Part shown: positions 7,595 through 12,911 of the stretch, in pieces
Layout of the letters: the number at the start of each line of letters is the position of its first letter
How positions within the stretch are numbered: position 1 is the first letter of the stretch
Source of the DNA: CAZQEZ01 sp964592475
GTDB lineage: Bacteria > Bacteroidota > Bacteroidia > Cytophagales > Cyclobacteriaceae
Assembly (NCBI GenBank): GCA_964592475.1
Contig: CAZQEZ010000120.1
Location: 1 to 13,069 of the forward strand
Reading direction: 5' to 3'
Length of the DNA: 13,069 bases
The notes under the pieces: generated by a model
Database searches by the model: none
Told to the model about the DNA's origin: nothing
What the model saw: only the letters and a program-made list of their open reading frames with translations
Program-made: the position numbers and the translations under genes

Positions 7595-9328
7595 ATGAGA
7601 AGAATTATATTGCTTTTTTGGGGTCTAGGGCTATTATCCACATTTTCTTTGAAAGCTCAAATAATACCAATACCGAACCATTTTATTATTTCTCCCTACA
7701 CTTACAATCCATCTTTAGTTGGATTTGACCAATACATGGAGGTGCAATTAATGCACAAACAACAGTGGGTAAGTATTGAAAACGCACCTTCCATCACAAA
7801 TCTTACCTTTCAAATGCCTTATAACAGGCAAGTAAATATTGGGGGTAACTTAATGTACGATCAAAATGGGTTGTTCAGAAACACGATGGCAGTGGGAACC
7901 TTTGGTTATATGTTGCCAATAGGTTATAAACAAAATATAAGATTTGGACTTTCAGGTGGTTTTATGAGTCAACAGTATGATGTGGCTAATTCGTCAAATC
8001 CTTCTGACCCCGCTATTGCCAATTACGAAAATCAATTTAATCCTATTGGTAATTTTGGGGTAACTTATCAATATGGTACTGCACACATTGGCTTGGCGCT
8101 ACCCAACTTATTCGGCACCACTTATTTAGTGAATACTGATAACCCTGCTGACCTAACTAATCAATATTTAAGTCAGTTTATAATATCCGGGGGTATGAAA
8201 CTGGAAGTGAACGAAGAAATTAAAGTAGAGCCTAGTGCTATTTATAGATTTGTTCAAAATGATAAAAGTTTAGTTGAAATAGCTACTCTTGTACACTACC
8301 AAGACTTTCTATGGGGAGGCGGATCTTACCGAATTCAATCAGGGGCTACTATAATGTTTGGCGCTAAGTTTAATAGCTTTCGAGTGGGCTATGCTCAAGA
8401 ATTGGCTACTAGTATTGTCAATGGATTTGGTGGCGGCAGTCATGAAATATTCTTGAGTTACAGGATAGGAAGTAAGCGTACCTTTGAAGATGTGGTAAAA
8501 CCACCAAAAACTCCCAAGCCACCCAAAGAGAAGAAAGCCAAAAAAGAAAAACCGGCAAAAGAAAAGAAAGCTAAGAAAGAGAAGCCAGTAAAAGAGAAGA
8601 AAGCCAAAGAAGAGAAGCCGGCAAAAGAAAAAAAAGAATCTAAAGCTGCTCAAAAGACTTCAGAGCCAACACCTGTGCAAAAAGAGCAAAAGGAAGAACC
8701 TAAAGTAGAAGAAATAGTAATAGATGCCGACACCTTAGAAACTGCAAAGGTAAAGCCTAAAAAGCAAAAAGAAACCAAGGAGAAAAAGGTGAAAGCTAAG
8801 AAAACTAAGGCCAAAAAAGAGCCTAAGGCCAAAAAACAACCGAAAGCGAAAAAAACAAAAACGCCTACGTTGAAAAATATCGAACCGAAGGAAGAAACTA
8901 AGCCAATTGAAAAGGGTGCTGTAGAAAATGAAGCTGCTGCTCAACAAGTAGAGACTACGCCTGCTCAAGAAAAACCTGTAGTAGTAGTAGCAGATCAAAG
9001 TGAAGCAAAACCAGATGCTAAGCAACAGCAAGCAACGGAAAGCAACTTCCAGGCAACTAAAATTACCGTAGAAGATCCAAGCATTTCTAAAGGATATTAT
9101 GTTACGGTAGGTGTATTTGCAGAGGAAGAAAACGCCATTGGTTTTAAAGAAAAGATGAAGAATAAAGGATTTAAGGATACAGACTTCATTTACAGCCCGG
9201 TGACTAAATATAATTATGTATATGTTATAAATACAAAGGATCTGACAGAAGCCCGTTTAGCATGGCTTGAGCTTAGATCAACTCCTGGATTTGAAGAAAC
9301 CTGGGTTTACACAGTAGAAGTGAAATAA
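7595..9328 (+). CDS. PorP/SprF-family type IX secretion protein fused to a Lys-rich linker and SPOR domain
   Basis: The 577-residue protein has three parts. A signal peptide (residues 1-22, ending LKAQ) precedes a PorP/SprF-type outer-membrane domain to about residue 294. The family hallmarks are the early FIISPYTYNPSLVGF, HKQQWVSIENAPSITNLTFQ and a Gly-rich C-terminal strand SHEIFLSYRIGS. Residues 296-498 form a low-complexity linker rich in Lys, Glu, Ala and Pro, with 11-residue repeats at 310-348. Residues 499-577 are a SPOR-like domain: YYVTVGVFAEEENAIGF, the YNYVYV strand, and EARLAWLELRSTPGFEETWV. SPOR domains bind peptidoglycan. PorP/SprF proteins belong to type IX secretion and gliding machinery, in which other subunits normally link to the cell wall. 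I infer that this protein anchors itself across the periplasm. It has its own terminator and no other type IX secretion gene nearby, so it may be a paralogue rather than the core PorP. Confidence 0.85.
   Translation: MRRIILLFWGLGLLSTFSLKAQIIPIPNHFIISPYTYNPSLVGFDQYMEVQLMHKQQWVSIENAPSITNLTFQMPYNRQVNIGGNLMYDQNGLFRNTMAVGTFGYMLPIGYKQNIRFGLSGGFMSQQYDVANSSNPSDPAIANYENQFNPIGNFGVTYQYGTAHIGLALPNLFGTTYLVNTDNPADLTNQYLSQFIISGGMKLEVNEEIKVEPSAIYRFVQNDKSLVEIATLVHYQDFLWGGGSYRIQSGATIMFGAKFNSFRVGYAQELATSIVNGFGGGSHEIFLSYRIGSKRTFEDVVKPPKTPKPPKEKKAKKEKPAKEKKAKKEKPVKEKKAKEEKPAKEKKESKAAQKTSEPTPVQKEQKEEPKVEEIVIDADTLETAKVKPKKQKETKEKKVKAKKTKAKKEPKAKKQPKAKKTKTPTLKNIEPKEETKPIEKGAVENEAAAQQVETTPAQEKPVVVVADQSEAKPDAKQQQATESNFQATKITVEDPSISKGYYVTVGVFAEEENAIGFKEKMKNKGFKDTDFIYSPVTKYNYVYVINTKDLTEARLAWLELRSTPGFEETWVYTVEVK
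8522..8638 (+). repeat. 33-base in-frame tandem repeat coding for the Lys-rich linker
   Basis: About three and a half copies of a 33-base unit encode 11 residues each, approximately PAKEKKAKKEKP, with Pro codons at 8552, 8585 and 8618. Copies differ mainly by synonymous AAA/AAG and GAA/GAG changes and a few substitutions (Ala to Val, Lys to Glu). It lies inside the PorP-SPOR gene. The repeats may vary in number by slippage or recombination. Confidence 0.8.
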
Positions 9329-9351
9329 TATAGTTAACAAATAAAAATTAG

Positions 9352-9384
9352 AAGGGGGTGGTATTTATATCATCCCCTTTTTTT
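9352..9384 (+). terminator. intrinsic terminator of the PorP-SPOR gene
   Basis: AAGGGGGTG (9352-9360) pairs with CATCCCCTT (9371-9379), 9 pairs including one G-U, around a 10-base loop, then a run of T to 9384. It lies 23 bases after the stop codon. Confidence 0.85.
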
Positions 9385-9434
9385 ATTCTAATCAATTTTC
9401 ATTATAGCTTGTTAATCTTTAAGAAACCAATATA

Positions 9435-9440
9435 GAGGAG
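9435..9440 (+). promoter_or_regulatory. strong Shine-Dalgarno sequence of the BON-domain gene
   Basis: GAGGAG ends 6 bases before the ATG at 9447. Most genes in this window have no such motif, so it is unusual here. It also decides the start: the in-phase-looking ATG at 9499 next to the assembly gap is not the true start. Confidence 0.7.
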
Positions 9441-9446
9441 ATTTTT

Positions 9447-10188
9447 ATGATTGATGAGAATAAAATAAAACAGGAAGTAGTAGATAATCTAATGTGGGAT
9501 GATAGNNNNNNNNNNNNNNNNNNNNNNNNNNNNNNNNNNNNNNNNNNNNNNNNNNNNNNNNNNNNNNNNNNNNNNNNNNNNNNNNNNNNNNNNNNNNNNN
9601 NNNNNGACCCTTAAGCTCTCGGGAACCGTTGGCAATATACTTTCTAAAAGAATGGCGGAAAAAAAGGCCTACCAGGTAGCAGGAGTAGAGCTGGTTGAAA
9701 ATAATTTATCGGTAGATAATCGAGCCTCCAACAGGCCGGCAGATGAAGACTTGAAAGAGACTATTGAAAGAAATCTTTATTGGAACGATTATCTTAATTA
9801 CAGTGATTTACAAGTGGTTGTAAAAAATGGTGTAGTTTCATTAAAAGGTACAGTAGATGCATTTTGGAAAAAGCAACTGAGCACAGAAATAGCTGAAAAT
9901 GTAAAAGGTACCCTGGAAGTGATTAGTGAAGTGCAAGTTGCAAAAAATAATAACTCAGATGATGAAGCCATAGCCGAAGCTGTAAAAGCTGGTTTAAATG
10001 GTAACGCTAACATAGATGCTCAAGATATTGAGGTAACAGTAGTTAGCGGTTATGTAATTTTAAAAGGCAAAGTGAAAAGTCGCGATCAGAATATGCAAGC
10101 CTATGAATCAGCACTTTATACAAAAGGAGTAACAGGTATTGACAATCAATTGATCATTAAAAATGATATGCAAAATGATTTTGGCTAA
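9447..10188 (+). CDS. triple BON-domain protein, interrupted by an assembly gap
   Basis: BON domains are small modules thought to bind phospholipid or act in envelope and osmotic stress responses, as in OsmY. From ATG 9447 the sequence reads MIDENKIKQEVVDNLMWDD, the start of BON1. The gap follows. After it come TLKLSGTV and LVENNLSV (end of BON1), DEDLKETIERNLYW to VISEVQVAK (BON2, with NGVVSLKGTV), and DDEAIAEAVKAGL to GIDNQLIIK (BON3, with SGYVILKGKV). No signal peptide or lipobox is visible, so the protein appears cytoplasmic, unlike OsmY. The frames before and after the 100 Ns do not agree, as expected for a gap of arbitrary length; aligning BON1 with BON2 gives about 39 missing bases. 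Its TAA overlaps the stop codon of the convergent acyl-CoA reductase gene. Confidence 0.8.
9506..9605. other. scaffold gap (100 Ns)
   Basis: Exactly 100 Ns, a conventional placeholder length, lie inside the first BON domain. Reading frame requires the real length to be a multiple of 3, so 100 cannot be exact if the gene is intact. Confidence 0.95.
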
Positions 10189-11195
10189 TTCAGTTGGCTA
10201 AGGAATTTTAAGGTATCAATATTATCTGCATAATCTTTCCACCCGGGGTTTTGTGCCTGCCCAAAATTTATAACTCCAGGATAATCAATATTGCCAACTA
10301 TGCATTGTAATTGATTTTCCTGGTTTTTAATTTTACTTTTAAGCCTTATAAAGTTGTCGTATTTTTCAAAATATAAAACTGCTAAAGGCGAAAATAAATC
10401 TTCAGTTTCCAACATTAAAAAATAGCCGCCTTCCCAAAAAGGCAATTGCTTAAGTAAATATACTGAGCGATTGTAGTCGTAATTATTGGCATATTTATGG
10501 TTTTTAATCAAGACCTCCCACGAGGCAAATCTTTCAATAAACTCGGCGGGCTTAAAGTCTTGAGGAACATATATTTTAGTCACATTTCTACAACCTAGCC
10601 CAAAATATCGAAAAATATCTTCTCCTAGCCTTTTGTAATCTTCATCACTTTCTTGGCCTGTAAGTACGGCTATCGAAGTGCGATTTTTTCTAATTATGTT
10701 TGGGTATTTACCAAAATAATATTCAAAGTATCTAGACGAATTGTTGCTACCGGTAGCAATAACGGCATCTATATTATTAAGTCTATCTACAAAATTGATC
10801 TTGTTTTTAAACCCGGGCTGCTCTTCAATGATCACATTGGCAATATATTTCATCAAAACCTCATCCTGACTACTTAGTTTGCCAATTAAATTATGACCAC
10901 TAAGCAACACTGATATAAAATCATGAAAACCAACCAGTGGAATATTGCCAGCAGTTACAAGCCCTATATTTTTAGGTTTAATTACTGGTAATGAATAATT
11001 TTTTAACCAATCATCTAGTTTTTCCTGAGTCAGGTTACTAGAAATTTGCTGCAAAGAATAATCTATATTATCAAATGTGAACCAAGCATTTTTTGCTTTT
11101 GCACGTTTATACAATAGCTCTTTTTCATCATTTGATAAAGAGCTGAGTATTTTGCCAAGTTGAAGAAACGCAAATATTCGCTCGGATAGTTGCAT
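10185..11195 (-). CDS. acyl-CoA reductase (LuxC-like, aldehyde dehydrogenase superfamily)
   Basis: LuxC-type enzymes reduce activated long-chain acyl groups to aldehydes with NADPH through an acyl-cysteine intermediate. The 336-residue protein shows TAGNIPLVGFHD (81-92) and the ATGSNNSSRYFEYYFGKYP nucleotide-site region (from 147). The catalytic Cys202 is in RYFGLGCRNVTKIYVP. The C-terminal region has NFGQAQNP near 315. It is shorter than Vibrio LuxC (about 480 residues), like the related proteins of non-luminous Bacteroidota. No luxAB, luxD or luxE gene is present, so bioluminescence is not implied; making fatty aldehyde or alcohol, or another acyl reduction, is possible. It is divergent from a ferredoxin gene across 98 bases, an arrangement I recall from other Bacteroidota. 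The stop TAG overlaps the stop of the BON gene. Confidence 0.85.
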   Translation of the reverse strand: MQLSERIFAFLQLGKILSSLSNDEKELLYKRAKAKNAWFTFDNIDYSLQQISSNLTQEKLDDWLKNYSLPVIKPKNIGLVTAGNIPLVGFHDFISVLLSGHNLIGKLSSQDEVLMKYIANVIIEEQPGFKNKINFVDRLNNIDAVIATGSNNSSRYFEYYFGKYPNIIRKNRTSIAVLTGQESDEDYKRLGEDIFRYFGLGCRNVTKIYVPQDFKPAEFIERFASWEVLIKNHKYANNYDYNRSVYLLKQLPFWEGGYFLMLETEDLFSPLAVLYFEKYDNFIRLKSKIKNQENQLQCIVGNIDYPGVINFGQAQNPGWKDYADNIDTLKFLSQLN

Positions 11196-11220
11196 ATTTT
11201 TTAATAAACATAAAACATCA

Positions 11221-11252
11221 TTGAAGGCACAAACATAATTATTTTAATTTTG
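11221..11252 (+). promoter_or_regulatory. promoter of the ferredoxin gene
   Basis: TAATTTTG (11245-11252) matches the Bacteroidota -7 consensus TAnnTTTG exactly. A TTG (11221-11223) sits 21 bases upstream as a -33 element. The expected start site near 11258 gives a leader of about 35 bases. Confidence 0.55.
11230..11237 (-). promoter_or_regulatory. -7 promoter box of the acyl-CoA reductase gene
   Basis: Read on the minus strand this is TATGTTTG, an exact TAnnTTTG match, 34 bases before the ATG. No TTG is seen at -33. It lies between the -33 and -7 elements of the opposing ferredoxin promoter. Confidence 0.45.
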
Positions 11253-11293
11253 TTGTCTATAGAGTTTTTTAAATACCAAAAAAAGAGAATAAA

Positions 11294-11641
11294 ATGGCAA
11301 TAATGATAACTGACGAGTGCATCAATTGTGGTGCATGTGAACCGGAATGCCCTAATACGGCCATATACGAAGGTGGAGTAGATTGGACCTGGGCTGGAGG
11401 TACCGATTTAAAAGAAGTTGAATTAGAAGACGGAGTAGTAGTAGATGCTAACGAAACACAAGAACCTTACTCTGACGAGTTTTATTATATAGTTTCAGGT
11501 AAATGTACAGAGTGTACTGGTTTTCACGAAGAGCCTCAGTGCGCGGCTGTTTGCCCGGTAGACTGTTGTGTGCCAGACCCAGACAATGAAGAAACCGAAG
11601 AAGAATTGGTAGCCAAGAAAGAGTGGATGCATTTAGAATAG
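11294..11641 (+). CDS. 2[4Fe-4S] ferredoxin, insert-containing type
   Basis: This 115-residue acidic protein carries low-potential electrons in the cytoplasm. Cluster I uses Cys9, Cys12, Cys15 and Cys19 (CINCGACEPECP). Cluster II uses Cys71, Cys74, Cys83 and Cys87 (CTECTGFHEEPQCAAVCP). The 8-residue spacing between the second and third cysteines of cluster II resembles the Alvin-type ferredoxins, which have very low potentials. A stretch of about 50 residues between the two motifs is longer than in minimal ferredoxins and is acidic (DLKEVELEDGVVVDANE). Cys91 and Cys92 are an extra adjacent pair with no assigned role. An acidic tail follows. Its divergent neighbour is a reductase that uses NADPH, so a direct electron-transfer link is not required. 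It ends in its own terminator. AAGAG in the leader is only a weak ribosome-binding site. Confidence 0.92.
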   Translation: MAIMITDECINCGACEPECPNTAIYEGGVDWTWAGGTDLKEVELEDGVVVDANETQEPYSDEFYYIVSGKCTECTGFHEEPQCAAVCPVDCCVPDPDNEETEEELVAKKEWMHLE

Positions 11642-11648
11642 ACTCTAA

Positions 11649-11676
11649 GCCTGCATATTTTAATGCGGGCATTTTT
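11649..11676 (+). terminator. intrinsic terminator of the ferredoxin gene
   Basis: GCCTGCAT (11649-11656) pairs with ATGCGGGC (11663-11670), 8 pairs including one G-U, with a 6-base loop and a TTTTT tract at 11672-11676. It starts 8 bases after the stop. Confidence 0.8.
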
Positions 11677-11726
11677 ACTCACGCTATTTTTATATTTTTT
11701 AATAAGTAAACTTTAACTGCATTAAT

Positions 11727-12476
11727 ATGTCTTTTGAAGAAAGGGTGAGTAATCTTCGAAAATCCTTGAAGCTTAATCAAAGTAAGTTTGCTAAGGAAAT
11801 AAATATTTCTCAAGGTGCATTATCACAAATAGAAGGTGGAAGAATAAAGCTTTCTTTAGAAACACTCTTTCGTATCTGTGATAAATTCAATATCAGTGCT
11901 GATTGGCTTTTGTACGGTGAATCAAGCATGCACAGAAACCTGGAAATACCAAAGGCTGCTGCTAAAGGTTTTCTTAAAGGTTTTTCTCCAAATATCATTT
12001 TTGTTGATACAGTAGCTCATGCTGATTATTTAAAAAACTTTAATAATGAAGCATATTTACGCTCTTTAGAAGCATACAGTATACCCGGATTTAAAGATGG
12101 AAACTTTAGAATGTTTGAGGTGCTGGGAGATAGTATGCAGCCAGCTATAACTGAAAAAGATATACTAGTTGTTAAAATTATAGACAAATATAAAGAAATT
12201 GAGGATGGTACTTTGTGCGTGATAGTATCAAAAAATGGTATTGTGGTAAAACGAGTATTTAATTTACCTCAAGAGTCTAACATATTAGTTCTTAAGAGTG
12301 ACAATGAAAAGTATAAGCCCTTCAAAGTTGAATTTGAAGAGCTTTTGGAAATATGGGAGGTAAAGGCCAAAATTACCTCTGAATTTTTAAATGAAAATGT
12401 TAAAAAAGGTAAAATTGCTGAGCTTGAAGACAGGATACAGCGCCTGGAAGATATCATAAAAAACATAACAAAATAA
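11727..12476 (+). CDS. HTH (XRE) transcriptional regulator with S24 peptidase-like domain
   Basis: The 249-residue protein resembles phage CI/LexA-type repressors. Residues 1-66 form a Cro/CI helix-turn-helix (RVSNLRKSLKLNQSKFAKEI, then ISQGALSQIEGG). A linker leads to an S24 domain with Ser136 in EVLGDSMQPAI and Lys175 in GIVVKRV, the Ser-Lys dyad that drives self-cleavage in LexA and CI. Where relatives have the Ala-Gly scissile pair, by my alignment to VAHADYLKNF, this protein has Ala99-Asp100, so self-cleavage is doubtful. The C-terminus (residues 226-249, KGKIAELEDRIQRLEDIIKN) forms a short leucine-zipper-like coiled coil, not usual for LexA. No phage genes surround it. It converges with a 58-residue coiled-coil gene across a shared terminator. 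Its target is unknown; self-regulation is likely but no clear operator is visible upstream. Confidence 0.88.
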   Translation: MSFEERVSNLRKSLKLNQSKFAKEINISQGALSQIEGGRIKLSLETLFRICDKFNISADWLLYGESSMHRNLEIPKAAAKGFLKGFSPNIIFVDTVAHADYLKNFNNEAYLRSLEAYSIPGFKDGNFRMFEVLGDSMQPAITEKDILVVKIIDKYKEIEDGTLCVIVSKNGIVVKRVFNLPQESNILVLKSDNEKYKPFKVEFEELLEIWEVKAKITSEFLNENVKKGKIAELEDRIQRLEDIIKNITK

Positions 12477-12497
12477 ATAACTCGCTTGAGTTATTTA
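12474..12497. terminator. bidirectional terminator between the S24 regulator and the small coiled-coil gene
   Basis: TAAATAACTC (12474-12483) pairs perfectly with GAGTTATTTA (12488-12497), 10 pairs with a 4-base loop. The arms contain the stop codons of both converging genes. T-rich sequence follows on both strands, best on the minus strand. Confidence 0.75.
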
Positions 12498-12667
12498 ATT
12501 TCATTTTCCTTTTTAATTTTATCAGCCGCGGATTTAATCGGGTTGTCTTGTTGCTTAATGTCAAATTTTACATCTTTAAACTCTTGTACAATTTCATGTA
12601 ACTCATTTATTTGGTCTTGCACCTTTTCATTTAAATTTATTAAAACTTTGTTAATTGGTGTTAGCAT
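12491..12667 (-). CDS. small hypothetical coiled-coil protein, 58 residues
   Basis: I do not recognise the family. The ATG at 12667 is preceded at 7 bases by AGGAG, which supports it over an upstream ATG at 12727 that would give a 78-residue product with no comparable site. The protein begins MLTPINKVLINLNEKV. Residues about 5-35 follow a heptad-like pattern of Ile, Leu and Val among Glu, Gln, Asn and Lys (VLINLNEKVQDQINELHEIV), which suggests an amphipathic helix or coiled coil. The rest is polar and basic-acidic (KFDIKQQDNPIKSAADKIKK). It has no Cys, Trp or signal peptide, so it is probably cytoplasmic. It converges on the S24 regulator, whose C-terminus is also a coiled coil; an interaction is conceivable but unproven. 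The alternative is a spurious frame, but the start site and compact fit to the terminator argue for a real gene. Confidence 0.6.
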   Translation of the reverse strand: MLTPINKVLINLNEKVQDQINELHEIVQEFKDVKFDIKQQDNPIKSAADKIKKENEIK

Positions 12668-12911
12668 AGTTACGCTCCTGTTTTTAAAACTAAAATAATT
12701 TATCAAAATACATTCATAGAGATACAAACCATGTGCAAATTAAGTTAATCCACTCAGAAGCGCACCAAAGACCCATTTTGCAAATGGAGCGATTCCATTT
12801 TGAGGAAAATATTTTTGTGATTCGGAATTTATTACAAGTCAAACTAAATATTTGGGGATGTGTAGCTAAATAATTTGGCTGAGAAAAGTTTGCCAGGGAA
12901 CTATTCGGCTA
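12668..12911. other. gene-free region between the small gene and the GIY-YIG gene
   Basis: Both flanking genes are on the minus strand. Besides the Shine-Dalgarno site of the small gene, I see only CCATTTTG repeated at 12773-12780 and 12795-12802, with AAATGG (12782-12787) making a 6-bp inverted repeat with the first copy. On the minus strand a near match to a -7 box (TATTTTG, one base short) lies at 12704-12710. No tRNA or reading frame was recognised. Confidence 0.4.
12675..12679 (-). promoter_or_regulatory. strong Shine-Dalgarno sequence of the small coiled-coil gene
   Basis: On the minus strand AGGAG lies 7 bases before ATG 12667. It sets the start of the 58-residue protein. With the BON gene it is one of only two clear Shine-Dalgarno sites in the window. 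Confidence 0.65.

Noticed and set aside
8522..8638. Regular repeats resembling a CRISPR array
   Set aside because: The 33-base units are contiguous, with no unique spacers, are degenerate, and are in frame within a coding region.
8339..9031. Long minus-strand open frames opposite the PorP-SPOR gene
   Set aside because: They are Phe/Leu/Ser-rich mirror translations of the Lys/Glu-rich linker, whose codons cannot give stops on the other strand in those frames. The plus-strand gene has a signal peptide, domains and a terminator.
9499..9501. ATG at 9499 as the start of the BON gene
   Set aside because: It is out of frame with the clear start at 9447, has no ribosome-binding site, and depends on the arbitrary 100-N gap length.
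10185..11195. Bioluminescence operon
   Set aside because: Only a LuxC-like gene is present. No luxA, luxB, luxD or luxE homologue flanks it, and shorter LuxC-like proteins are common in non-luminous Bacteroidota.
11727..12476. Prophage or phage-remnant immunity region
   Set aside because: A CI-like regulator alone is not enough. No integrase, Cro, terminase or structural genes and no attachment-site repeats were seen, and the flanking genes look chromosomal.
12668..12727. Upstream ATG at 12727 for the small coiled-coil gene
   Set aside because: The extra residues (rich in Tyr, Phe and Cys) look unlike the rest, and the strong AGGAG site sits just before the downstream ATG at 12667.
12773..12802. 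CCATTTTG direct repeats as a mobile-element scar or RNA gene
   Set aside because: The repeats are only 8 bases long in an AT-rich spacer. No tRNA fold or transposase fragment is visible.
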